Source of the DNA: Pinguiococcus pyrenoidosus
Taxonomy: Eukaryota > Sar > Pinguiophyceae > Pinguiochrysidales > Pinguiochrysidaceae
Assembly (NCBI GenBank): GCA_019677205.1
Contig: JAAMXY010000334.1
Coordinates: forward strand, 1-58,405
Length of the DNA: 58,405 nucleotides
Reading direction: 5' to 3'
Both the position numbers and the translations under genes were made by a program. Shown in pieces: positions 28,606 through 38,360 of the stretch (positions are counted from its first letter, which is position 1; each line of letters begins with the position of its first letter). The notes beneath the pieces are model-generated. The model did no database searches. It was not told where the DNA came from and saw only the letters and a list, made by a program, of their open reading frames with translations.

Positions 28606-31600
28606 CTACGAGTCTCGCCTCCTCTCGCGCAGCTCCTGGGCCGCTCTCCGATCGGCCGCGCTCGCATCGAAGATGTCTGTCTTGAGCTTCGAGGAGTCGA
28701 CGTACGTGTTGGGCGACCAGGAGCTCACGATGTCCTTCTCATGAAAGCTTGCATCCCTCTCGTCGTAGAATCTCTCCCAGGCCCTCTGAAGGGTACAGCC
28801 AAACAGCAAAGCGTCAGACGTTGAAACACCTGATTCACCTGAATCCCAGCAGCAGGAAAAAACCAAAAAAAACACAGAAACAAAACCAAAGCCCTTACGT
28901 CGATCCGCCGCTTCGCCACCCAATCCTCGCGGAACCGCTCCACCGGGAAGCTGGCCGAGTACGCCAGCGCCCCGCCGAGGATGCCAGCGGCCATCATCGG
29001 GAAGATGCGCAACTTGACGCTCGGCGCCGCCACTCCTAGCACTACGAGACCCGCCTCGTGAGAACCTTGGCCATCCTCCTTCCCTTCCACGACAGTAGCG
29101 CCGCACCTAGGCCGCCAGACAGCATCCAATGCTCAGCCCTCTCCTCTATGGTCTGCTTCTTCATGGCCCCCTAGGAAAAATCGGCGGTTTAGGCAAAGAC
29201 TAGGGCGGAGTCAGGCGTCAGGAGATACCTCGATGAGGCAGAGGCTTAGCTTGGTTGCCAAGAAGAGGCCGACGCCGACGCCGCTCCACACGGCTCCTAC
29301 CAGCCCGGTCATGGGCAGGTTGTGGCCCCTGTAGACACCGTAACCAGTCGCCGCAATGGCGCCCTGCATGGGGAAAATACGGCATTTTTGAGGATGCTTT
29401 TGGTGATTCAGCGATAAATGCCCTATTTACGCACCAGGACGCCACTGGTTTGCACCCTCGATACCATCACTGCTATACGAGGGTCATCCTCCTGCGGTGG
29501 AGATCGACTTGACGCCATAGCAAAACTCTGTGGCGCAGGTTTGTGGCCTTTGGCAAACATTCCAAAGCGATACATGCTGATCATTATCGATCTAGTACGC
29601 GTTCTTGATCCTTTGTTGGTTTGCTTTTTCTCGGCCTTTGTTTTGCGCCCATTTTCGCGCGTTCTGCCTCGGGGACAACGCATCTGTTACATGTAGCCTG
29701 CTGTCTGCTCTTTAGGTCGCAACCCGTTTCGAGAGAGACGGCCCGTCTGTCAAGCGTGTGCCAAAGGGGTACATGGAAACTGCTGTCCAAGTGCGTGAGG
29801 ATCGGTGCGACGACGAAGAGGTGCAGGCAGGAAAGCAGGAGCTGCCACACAAACCAACACACAAAATAGAAAGACAACAACGAAAGCCAAAAACTAGCTT
29901 TCATACTCTTCGTTGCGAGTATCAATCGTGACTTGAATGGCCCTGCGTGCAACAAGGCCAGAAAAGAAGCGTTAAAGGTGTCCTGTGGACAGGCCATGGT
30001 GACGCAATGCTCCGCACCTTCTCATCTGGTCTCCCGAATTCCGCAGATCGTCATTCAGCACCGTAAAGTCGAAGAGGCGGCTTTTCAACGCCCACTCAAT
30101 GTCACTAACAATGGCGCTGAGCTGCACCTTGACCCCATCTTGTCCAGGCGCTCCAGCGGCGAGGCCATCGCCTGTCACGGTTTCGGGTTTTTCCTTTGGT
30201 TAGGAAGCACAGGAAAGAAGCACAGGAAAGAAGCGCCTTCCACACAAGATACCAAATGGACGCACCTAGCGAAGGAGCTTGGTCTGCATCATCGGGGGCA
30301 GAGCCGCCGCTGGTGCTGTCACTTCCCGCATCCGTGACGCCTTCGCTCTGGGCCTGCTTCTCGCGAAGCCGGATCTCGAACTTGTCGAGGGAGTCCAGCG
30401 AGACCCAGACGCCCACGACATCCACGGTGTCCGGCAGCTGTTCCGCAAAGAAGCCACGTCAGCGTCACTCGAACGCAACAGACCGAATCTCAAAGCATAA
30501 AACACAAAGTCCCACCTTTGGCAGTAGAGCCTGAGTTTCTCGCGGCGTGGCGCAAACGATGGGAAGCGGCGCCTCCTTCCTCAAGTCCTCAGGTCTGCCT
30601 CGCGGAGAAGAGCAGAAGAGAGATGTTTGTTAGAGAAGGAAGCGCCTCACTTTGGGCACCGACTGCTGCTTGCTTACATGTCTTGAAGCCCGGCAAAGAT
30701 GTCCTGTATCCGCAAGCCGCGTCGCCGCTCTCCTTCTCCACGAATCAGAGCGAAATCTTCCTTCTCCTCCATCGCGCGGAACGTCTCGGCCGAGACCTCA
30801 TTCTCCCAGACCCACGACGGCGAGTCGATCATGGTTGGATACTTCTTCTTCACCCACTGAGCCGGCAAGCGAAGCATCTGGTGAGGTTGCGTTCAAGCGC
30901 CCGAGCAAGCCAAGAGAGGCTTCAGAGACCGATCGAGAGCAAGTCTGCATACCTCGAATACGTCAAAAACGCCGCTCCCAGCCGGGCCGGACATGATCAT
31001 GAGCGTGGTCTTCGGCGTGTCATCTTCGGCTGCCATCGGCGTCTCATTGATCACGTCATCCAAACTAACCGTGCCCGTCGCGGGCTTCTTCTCGCCGCCC
31101 GCGTCCTTCCCCTTCCGCGAGCGCACCGCCGAGGTGACCGACTTCTGGATCTGGTCCGCGTCCTTCCCGAGACTGCCCGGCACGACGCCCTTGACGTCCA
31201 GATCCTGCGTGGCCGAGCGGATCTCGCGGACGACCAAGGGGACGCGGTAGCTCAGGAAGCCCACCATGGCCGCGGTGAACTCGTCCTTGGGCACCCAGCT
31301 CATCATGCCGCCGCCGTTGGGAAGGTCCTTGAGCGCCAGGCCGCCCACCACCACCAGAGGCACGGCGAAGCGCGCGAGAGCCAGCGCCTCGTCCACCTTG
31401 GTCCGCCGGCCCAAGGTGTCGGTGGCCCGGTTGAGCAGGCCGAGATACGCCAGGCCCCCCAAAACTCCCGCGCCGAAAACGCCGGCCTTTTCCATGCCTA
31501 GCGTTCCGCCAACCGCCGCAAAGCCTATGGCGCCCACGCCGGCGGCATCCAGCAGCAGGCGCCTCTTCAGGCGGTCGTACACCTCCTTGTCCCGCCGCAC

Positions 31601-32076
31601 GACGGCCTCGTCAACGTCCTTGCGCGGCAGCTGAAAGTCTTGCACGTCGTACGCGTCCGCCTTTAGCATCGGCACGCGCTTGTCCGTGTCGGTCTCCGTG
31701 CGCCAGCGCACCTTGAAGCCGTCCACATTGCGCACGTAGTTGGCCACCACCGGCTTCAGAGTGGTCACTTGCTCGGTGCCAGTGGCCGTCTTGCTCTCCG
31801 GGCGGTACAAGTCGTCTCCCAAGTCCTCCAGATAGCACAGGTCGGCGATCCTGGGCGGACCGGAGGGTGAGCAGAGGGATTTGAACGGAAATGGCGCGCA
31901 AAGTACCAGTGGTTTCGCGACTGAATGAACTGTAGATTGCGGATCTGCGCCAACTCCACCTCTCCGCGCCACCGACTGGGCGCTTGCACGATGTCTCCGA
32001 TGCTCGGCCGCACCGCCTTGAAGCCCTGCGCTCCGCAGACGCTCAGGCTGAGCCACAGGAGCACTTTGGCGCCCAT
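28606..32076 (-). CDS. plastid membrane protein: AtpI-like segment fused to a guanylate-kinase-like domain, 12 exons
   Basis: Exons 32076-31907, 31850-30953, 30877-30678, 30594-30516, 30437-30266, 30171-30018, 29942-29907, 29507-29435, 29363-29229, 29170-29107, 29035-28899, 28785-28606 give 765 residues, every junction in phase. The N-terminus is a signal peptide with a plastid-type GF site (WLSLSVCGAQGFKAVRP). Residues about 148-265 hold four hydrophobic helices with DAAGVGAIGF and GAGVLGGLAYLGLLN, resembling AtpI/CGL160-type ATP synthase assembly proteins. Residues about 338-540 follow guanylate kinase order: IMSGPAGSG (P-loop without the Lys), ENEVSAETFRAM, VDVVGVWVSLDSLDKFEIRL, then LFDFTVLNDDL. 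Two more hydrophobic segments precede a charged tail. The first donor and exons 7-8 are least certain. Nucleotide kinase activity is doubtful without the P-loop Lys. Confidence 0.72.
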
Positions 32077-32212
32077 GGCGTCACTGTGGCGTTCTTCAAC
32101 TGGCGAGACCGCCCCGCGCCATTTCGATACTGCGCGTGCGACTTCGCGCCAAAACGCGGTTGAAATCGCGCGCCAACGGTCACTTCGCGCCCCGATTTCC
32201 GCTGCAGACGCT

Positions 32213-32965
32213 ATGGAAAGCGCAGACGCGCGGCCGCGCAGTCGCAGTCGGAGTCGCAGTCGCAGTCGGAGTCGCAGTCGCAGTCGGAGTGGGGGTCGCA
32301 GTCGCAGGGGCGAACAGCGGAACTCCAAAGAGAACTCGGCGTATGACAGCCACAAAGCGTCCAACTCGGTCAGTGCGCTGATGAGAGGCTCTCTGGGCCG
32401 GCGCCGCGGACGCGAGAAGCCAGCCGAGGAGGATCTGGAGTGGGGCAAGCGCGAGGAGAAGGTGGAAGAGGCGGCGGAGGAGACCGTGGTGAAGGAGAAG
32501 GCGGATTTCGGCCTGAGCGGCGCTTTGGCCAAGGACGAGAAGACGGGGAACACTCGGAACGGCGTCGTTCTCAAGTTTGTCGAGCCTCCGGACGCAGCGA
32601 CGCCCTCGGAGCGCTGGCGCATGTACGTGTTTCGCCAGGAAGAGCTGCTGGAGACGCTCCACCTGCATCGCAAGAGCTCGTATCTGGCCGGGAGAGACCC
32701 CTCCGTGTGCGACATTCGCCTGCTGCACCCCAGCATCAGCAAGCAGCACGCGGTGCTCCAGTACCGGAACAAGCAGTTAGACGGCGATGGCGGCGTGGCG
32801 GTGACGCCGTACCTGATGGACCTGGGCAGCACGAACGGGACGTTCTTGAACGGGGAGCGCCTGGAGGCGGCGCGCTACGTCGAGCTGCTGGAGAAGGACG
32901 TGGTGAAGTTTGGCGAGAGCAGCCGCGAGTTTGTGATGCTGAAGGAGGACGCGAAAGCCAGATGA
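32213..32965 (+). CDS. RS-repeat and FHA-domain protein, SNIP1/DAWDLE-like, single exon
   Basis: 250 residues. Residues 8-26 are an uninterrupted Arg-Ser dipeptide run, as in splicing-associated proteins, encoded by an 18-base-periodic DNA repeat. Residues 125-245 form an FHA domain with the phosphothreonine-binding signature: GRDPSVCDI (Arg161), SISKQHA (His179) and STNGTFLN. The order RS region, charged linker, then FHA fits the SNIP1 / Pml1 / DAWDLE family, which acts in pre-mRNA retention and splicing and in small-RNA biogenesis. It is divergent from the plastid GK-like gene with 136 bases between start codons, and its stop lies 23 bases from the SPF30-like stop on the opposite strand. 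Confidence 0.88.
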   Translation: MESADARPRSRSRSRSRSRSRSRSRSGGRSRRGEQRNSKENSAYDSHKASNSVSALMRGSLGRRRGREKPAEEDLEWGKREEKVEEAAEETVVKEKADFGLSGALAKDEKTGNTRNGVVLKFVEPPDAATPSERWRMYVFRQEELLETLHLHRKSSYLAGRDPSVCDIRLLHPSISKQHAVLQYRNKQLDGDGGVAVTPYLMDLGSTNGTFLNGERLEAARYVELLEKDVVKFGESSREFVMLKEDAKAR

Positions 32966-32988
32966 TGAAGCTGAGGGGTTCATTAGAT

Positions 32989-33678
32989 TTAGTCGGCGCC
33001 GTTCAGTTTGTATTTCTTCCGCTGCTCAAACGATGTCATACCTTTGCCGCTGCCGGTGACGCCCACGCGGCCTCCGTCGGACGTGGCAAAGATGCTCTGC
33101 TGCTTGCGCCGCTTCCCGGTCACGCCACCCACCTTTCGCTTGGCGTCTTTTCGCTGGAAGGCCTGCCACGAGCTCTGCTTCTGCTGGCGCTCCTGCTCCT
33201 GCGCCCGAAGGCGGTTCTGATAGCGGATTTTCTTCATGAGCTTGCGCTTCTTCTGGCGCTCCGCCTCCGTGTCCGTGTCTAGAATGTTGAGGTTCTCGGG
33301 GATCTCCAGCTGCCCGTCCTCGGCCACCTTGAGGTTCATGGGACGCCCGCCGATGGTCACGCGCTCGTAGTTGCCCTTCTTCTTCTTCTCCTCCGGGGCG
33401 CCCGGCTTGAGCGCGTCCAGGTCGTCATAGGCGGCGAGGTCCCCTGGCGCTTCCCTGCTGTCTTCTGCGGCCTTCTGCTCCGGCTCGGCAGCCGCGGTGG
33501 CGCCGCTGTCGCTTTGCACCCTGATGAGATCTCTCGTGAGCTCTAGGACGGTGCTCAGGTCTGCGCGCAGCTTCTGCACGTCCGTGTTGCTCGGGTCCGT
33601 GCTCAGCAGAAGATCCACGTCGGCGAGCTGCGCCTCGTACTCCGCCACCTTGGCCGCGAGGTCCGCCTCCGACTCCAT
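32989..33678 (-). CDS. SMNDC1: SPF30/SMNDC1-like splicing factor without a visible Tudor domain
   Basis: A single exon of 229 residues. The N-terminal helix (MESEADLAAKVAEYEAQL to LSTVLELTRDLI) and the C-terminal half (IPENLNILDTDTEAERQKK, KKIRYQNRLRAQEQE, SSWQAFQ, KQQSIFATSDGGRVGV, GSGKGMTSFEQRKKYKL) match SPF30, which helps tri-snRNP join the prespliceosome. Between them, where animal and plant proteins have a Tudor domain (WKVGDKC to YGNAEEV-like), there is only a short Ala/Glu/Lys linker and NYERVTIGGRPMNLKVAEDG. The frame is continuous, so this is not a missed exon. The start ATG at 33678 was chosen because upstream codons have no family resemblance. It sits tail to tail with the FHA splicing-type gene. 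Confidence 0.82.
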   Translation of the reverse strand: MESEADLAAKVAEYEAQLADVDLLLSTDPSNTDVQKLRADLSTVLELTRDLIRVQSDSGATAAAEPEQKAAEDSREAPGDLAAYDDLDALKPGAPEEKKKKGNYERVTIGGRPMNLKVAEDGQLEIPENLNILDTDTEAERQKKRKLMKKIRYQNRLRAQEQERQQKQSSWQAFQRKDAKRKVGGVTGKRRKQQSIFATSDGGRVGVTGSGKGMTSFEQRKKYKLNGAD

Positions 33679-33718
33679 TTTCAAACGGCTTTGGAGTGGA
33701 AGAAGCGCGCCCAAAGTC

Positions 33719-33752
33719 GACAAGTCGACAAGTCGACAAGTCGAGAAGGTCG
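33719..33752. repeat. short tandem repeat of a 9-base GTCGACAA unit
   Basis: Four near-perfect copies of tcgacaagt between the SPF30-like start codon and the tRNA. No known element is recognised. Confidence 0.6.
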
Positions 33753-33820
33753 CAGTGATAAAAAGAAGATCGCCAGTCCCTGTCCCTCCACCAAAGAGAA
33801 AAAAAAGAGGAGACAAAGGA

Positions 33821-33826
33821 AAAAAA
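33821..33826 (-). terminator. oligo-T Pol III terminator of tRNA-Val
   Basis: Six A on the + strand (six T on the - strand) directly after the tRNA 3' end. The first T also occupies the discriminator position. Confidence 0.75.
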
Positions 33827-33899
33827 GGTTTCGACGAGACTCGAACTCGTGCCCTACCCCACGTCAAGGGGTCGTGATAACCATCTACACCACGAAACC
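33827..33899 (-). tRNA. tRNA-Val, anticodon GAC
   Basis: Read on the - strand, the cloverleaf is complete. The acceptor stem is GGTTTCG with CGAAACC (7 pairs), followed by a D arm with GTG/CAC and GG in the loop. The anticodon stem ACCCC/GGGGT holds loop TTGACGT, with the anticodon at 33865-33863. The variable region has 5 bases and the T arm is ACGAG-TTCGAGT-CTCGT. Internal A-box (TGGTGTAGATGG) and B-box (AGTTCGAGTC) promoters are present. A run of six T from 33826 on the - strand gives a Pol III terminator. No intron; CCA is not encoded, as in eukaryotes. Odd points are anticodon GAC where eukaryotes normally use AAC for Val, G at position 37, and T as the discriminator base. Confidence 0.9.
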
Positions 33900-35053
33900 G
33901 CTTACTTTGGAAGGGCAAGAGCAGGGTATATGAAAGAGGCTTGGAGACGGGGATGATTCTGAAAGGGAAAGAGGACGGAGACAGGGGCGCAGCTTCGATG
34001 GAACGATCCATCTCATTGATCGTCCGCCCAATCCCGTCGCGCCGGGCACCACGTTCTGGGCAAATTTTGGGAAAGTGAAATTTTCACCGCACGTTGGATG
34101 GGTGCACAACAACCGGTCGAGCTGAACATCTCGCCGGCGCAACCTCTGTTCCCGTGTCACACAGCTCAATTCCCCGCGCTGTCGTGGAGTTCTTATCCAT
34201 GCCAAAGACGGCCGCCACGCGCCCGCGCCATTGGCTCCCGTTGAGACGCGTATGGCTAGCACCCCAAGCGCCCAACGTTACTAAATTCGCCCGATTCTCT
34301 TAAGACTTGTGCGGGGTTTTGAGGGAAACCGCGCGCACCGCGCCACAAAGAGGCCCCAAACGCGAACGCGCGCCTCCGCATTCCGTCCGCAGTTCAGCTG
34401 AGAGGGGCGCGGCCCGACGCGCAGCCGCGACGCGGCCCGAGCGGCGCCCGTTCCTCCCGCCCGAGATCGGCGCCGGCCCGCGGAGTTAAAACCCAAAGTG
34501 CGTGTTTCGCGCCTGCGGCGCAGACCTGCTTCGCGACCGCAAGCGCAGTGTGAAACGCGAGTGCAGAGCAGCTTGCGGAAGCCGTAGCAGAAGCGGTGCG
34601 GCGCTGCGCGAAGAGCGTCTGCGTTCCGTGCCACTCTCGGTTTGGATTTTTTTTGCAGCTAAGCCTCGGCGCAGCGCGCACGGTGCGCAAGCTTCGCCGG
34701 ATGCGCCAGCGTCAACGCTGGTGCTCAATCACCAAAGGTCCTGTGGTGGCTTCGCTACGCGCTCAGGAGAGTCGGTATCTCAGAGCAGTCGAAGTCTGCC
34801 TCGGTCGGTGCACGCGGCCCAAGCGTATGCGAGGCACCGCGCCGGACCACAAGTCTGAAGATCACATCAGGCGATCTTGTTCGGTTCTGCACGCGTGAGA
34901 TGGAGATCGGAGAGGCGCTGGCGACCCTTAGAAGCAGCATAGGATCCCTTAGAGAGCGCGCAACATTCGCTTGACCGCGTCGGCAGTGGCAGAGGAAAAA
35001 CCGGTGAAGCGAGACCGACACGAACTCACCACCACCGCCTGCTGTATCTGCAG
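33900..35053. other. intergenic region upstream of the Rab gene, nothing recognised
   Basis: About 1.15 kb, very GC-rich at 34320-34700, with overlapping open frames on all strands that share no motif and no splice logic. It presumably contains the Rab promoter. Confidence 0.45.
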
Positions 35054-36755
35054 ATGGCCGGGCGCGAGCGGTCGCACTCGCACTACGATGACGAGCCGGT
35101 GGACCCGAACTCCGACTTCGGAATGTTCGACTTCGACGTTGCGACCTGGGAGACCGCGCCTGGACCGGTACTCGCCAGCCTCCGCTTCGGGCCGCCTGTG
35201 GCTCGGGAGCTAACGCAGAGCGCCGACGCATGATTTCCACAGGATGACGACTTTGACGATGACGACGACGATGCTTTCGACGACGTCAATTACACAGAGG
35301 TCGACGCGCGAGGGCGAACGCGCTCGAAGACCTTCTACGCCGAAGATGATCCGGGCGTTGTTGGGTGAGGGGCGCCCACTCCGCAACTGGCATCGCTTCG
35401 TCTGCTCGCGGACTTCTCAACCTTATTCCGTGGTTGCTACCATTTTCGCAGCGGTCAAGTTCGAGCCCACTCTCTCGATGACGCGGCGATGGTGTCGCGG
35501 GACTCGTTCGAGATCCACCACCAAGCTCTTGGCGGGACGTACTGCTCGCCTCTGGTCCAAGCCGCGGCCGCGCCAAGGGTGAGCATGGCCGCAGAAGATG
35601 CGCAGACCGCGCCGTAGCGCCGTTGTTAAAAACCAAACCTAACTCACTGTCGTTCAGCAGCAGCGAGACGATACTTCGCCATCGACTTCATCGAGGACGC
35701 CGTCGCCTCCTCTCCCTTTCCCAGGCTTGACGCCCGACAACCCCCGGCGAAGGACCTTCCCCTTGTCGCAGGCGTCGCCACCGGTGACCCAGCTTGTGAT
35801 AGACAATGATACGAGCAGGCAAGACCGGCATGGGAAACTGAAGGTGAGCGCCTCGACTACCACTGCGCTTTGGATGTCTTTTCGGGGTCCAGGGTACGGG
35901 AAGTGGACTGGTCTTGCTAACTCTGCTCCTTTTCTGCAATCCGACCAGCCCAACGAGCTGAAGGCGCTGGAGCAGGGTCTGAACGACGCGAGCCTTGCCC
36001 TCCGGTATCGGCATGATAGCTTGAGTGAAGCGGACTCGCTGAATGGCTTGACCCAGTCGCCGGCGGCGAGCAGCGCGATCAAGCACGTGGCGCACGGCAA
36101 GAACCTGAAGTTCAAGATTCTCATGCTGGGTGATAGCGCGGTGGGGAAGACTAGCTTAATCAATCGCTTTGTAGAGGACAAGTTCGCCCACACGCTCGTG
36201 GGCACGGTGGGTGTGGACTTCAAGATGAAACGCATGTGGCTCGGCCCCATGAAGGAGATGTGCTCGGTGCAAATATGGGACACCGCGGGGCAGGAGCGCT
36301 TCCACCGGATCACGAAGACGTACTACCGGAACGCCAACGCGATCTACCTGACCTTCGACTGCTCGTCCCAAGAGTCGCTGGATAATCTGGAGTACTGGGT
36401 GCAGAACATCAAAGACAACGCAGCCAACGACATCCTCGTCCTCCTCGTGGCGAATAAGATCGACTTGAGAGAAACCGAAGGACCAGAGAAGGTGGCGGAG
36501 ATCGCGAGCATCGTCGCCAGGGGAGAGGCCATCGCCCGCCAGTACGGGGCCAAGTTTTTCAGGACCAGTGCGAAGACGGGCGCGGGCGTGGACGCCTCGT
36601 TCACGGAGTTGGCGGAGCTAGTATACACAAGATTGATGCGACCCATGGAGCCACTAGAAGGAGTAGATCCATTTGCCGAGTACGAGAAGCGCGGACGTGG
36701 ACGTGTGCGGCGTAGAATACGCGGGAAGCGGCAGCGTGACTGCGCGATCCAGTAG
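35054..36755 (+). CDS. Rab-family GTPase with a long N-terminal extension, five exons
   Basis: Exons 35054-35167, 35243-35364, 35452-35578, 35658-35843 and 35949-36755 give 451 residues, about twice a normal Rab. The GTPase core is canonical: GDSAVGKTSLI (P-loop), TVGVDF (switch I), WDTAGQERF (switch II), ANKIDL (G4) and TSAKT (G5). It ends CAIQ, a CaaX-type prenylation signal rather than the usual double Cys. The first about 230 residues, spread over four small exons, include an Asp run (DDDFDDDDDDAFDD), a Ser/Pro stretch (TSPSTSSRTPSPP) and no known fold. Intron 4 is 105 bases and stays in frame, so an unspliced reading runs through it. The core suggests vesicle traffic; which Rab subfamily is not clear. 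Confidence 0.85.
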
Positions 36756-36969
36756 TGCACGGTGTCGTGGCGTGCGTGTTTCGGATGATAGTCCAGTGTG
36801 TTGGGACACGTTTACAGCTTTAGGTTGTCCTTGAACTGTGAGAGCTTCCTGGGGCTCGTACGTCTCGAGCGAGCCTTTCGTAGTGAGATATGATTCGTGG
36901 TGTGGGAGCGCGTGAGAAGCCGCAAGAGCCATTGCACACAGGCGGAGAGCAAGCATTTCGCGATGGTGC

Positions 36970-37759
36970 TTACTTCCCAGCCGCCAGCGCGCGGGCCTTC
37001 TCCACATCTTCCTGCGGCGCGAGCGCGAGGTACTCTTTCAGCGCTTCGGCAGCCTCTTTCCCGTACTTCCTAGCATCCGCCGCGTCGACCGACGCCGACG
37101 CCGACGCCTCCGTCTGGAGGTACTCCAGCTCTGCCAAGAGGTTGTCGAGCGCAAGGTACGCCTCGTTCCGGCGCTGGTACTGCAGCGCCTGCTTGGTGGG
37201 CTCCTTGTCCTCCAGGCGCGTGTCGCTGTAGCGCACTTCTTCGTAGTAGGTGATGAAGGCCGCCGAGTTCATCGCTCTGGTCTTCGCGCTCACCCGCTCC
37301 GAGTAGCGATCGAACAGCTCATCGAAGCTTTTGCGAGAGCGGAGAGCTGGCTCTCTGCCCCGTTTTAGCATGTCATGAGACCTCCATTTTCACGGGCAGG
37401 AAGGCGCCAACGTACCGTCGTAGAAGAGCAAGGGCGTCGGTGATCTGGCCCGCCTTCAGGAATGTTCCTGCTTGCTCAACCTGCCGCTGCAGCTGCACGA
37501 TGGGCACCAGATCCGCCAGCTGGCCGGCCTTGCCGCCCTGGCCGTCTGGGATGGACTTCGCCCGGGCAGGCTCAGGCCCCTGCAGGGCCCAAAATCCCAC
37601 CAGAGACCCAGAGGCCGCCACGTACGCGCGGCGATCGCAGCTATGGAACAGCTGCGTAGACGGCAAATTGCCGGCCCGGAGCGGCGCGACGAAGCCGTCG
37701 ACGGCAAAACTGCCGAAGGCCAGCCACAAGACCCGCCTGATGGCGGAGGCGCCTGACAT
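36970..37759 (-). CDS. small thylakoid-lumen helical protein, PsbQ-like in style, two exons
   Basis: Exons 37759-37416 and 37354-36970 give 242 residues, with an intron of 61 bases. The leader has a hydrophobic signal (VLWLAFGSFAVDGFVAP) with the plastid-type Phe. A second hydrophobic stretch ending GPEPARA/K (residues 48-67) is a lumenal cleavage site, so a bipartite route to the thylakoid lumen is predicted. The mature protein is all-helical, with VPIVQLQRQVEQAGTFLKAG, SFDELFDRYSERVS and NEAYLALDNLLAELEYLQ. This looks like a four-helix bundle of the PsbQ / Psb31 kind found at the lumenal side of photosystem II, but I cannot name it with certainty. It is followed on the same strand by the FLVCR-type gene upstream at 38361. 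Confidence 0.65.
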
Positions 37760-38360
37760 TGCTGAAGGCGACTTCCTGGCGCCGCAAGATCTCCAGATGA
37801 AACCGTCATACAGATTACGTCGACTCCGCTGCTGTACAATAAAAGAATCTTGTGATCATGACGGACTCCAGCCAATCCCGTATCGTTGTCTTGTGGGAGA
37901 GAGTCGTTGACAACTTCAGGAAGTTCCGCCGTCCTTCCTTGCGTCGAGAGACGCCGGGGCGAGGCCGCATCGCCCGAGGTCACGACATCGCCCGAGGTTA
38001 CGACATCGCCCGAGGTCACGACATCGCCCGAGGTCACGACGGCGTCTCGGTGGCACTCGCGCCACACTTGCGCGAACGGGAGGCACCGGCGGGTTGTCGT
38101 CCAACTTGATGCGCCAGTTCGGGAATGGCGAATCCATCAGTCCATGGAACTGTCGAGGTCACAGGACGGCTTCGCCCATCGCAACGGTGCTTGCTCCCAG
38201 TGGACGCGTCGGGATCGGAGTCTTTTCGGTCCTTCGGGTGGCCCATGGTGTTGCATGGCTTCGTCGAGAGTGCGGAGATCCATCCTTGAATAAGCATTTC
38301 CTTCCATTCCATTTTGCTTCTTCGATTCTTAGAATTTTTCCTCTTTCACATCTCTCGAAG
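37760..38360. other. gap between two - strand genes, with an 18-base minisatellite
   Basis: About 600 bases. The only structure seen is the four-copy repeat at 37969-38040. A + strand open frame (37886-38293) exists because the repeat unit is a multiple of three; it has no start context or motif that supports a gene. Confidence 0.45.
37969..38040. repeat. 18-base minisatellite, four tandem copies
   Basis: Unit ATCGCCCGAGGTCACGAC repeated four times, with a single C-to-T change in copy 2. The unit contains GTCAC/GTGAC half-sites but no recognised element. Confidence 0.95.

Noticed and set aside
37969-38040. CRISPR array
   Set aside because: The four units are directly adjacent with no spacers, in a eukaryotic genome.
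37886-38293. Gene encoding SPEVTT repeats
   Set aside because: The repeat unit is 18 bases so all frames stay open; no start context, introns or motif support a protein.
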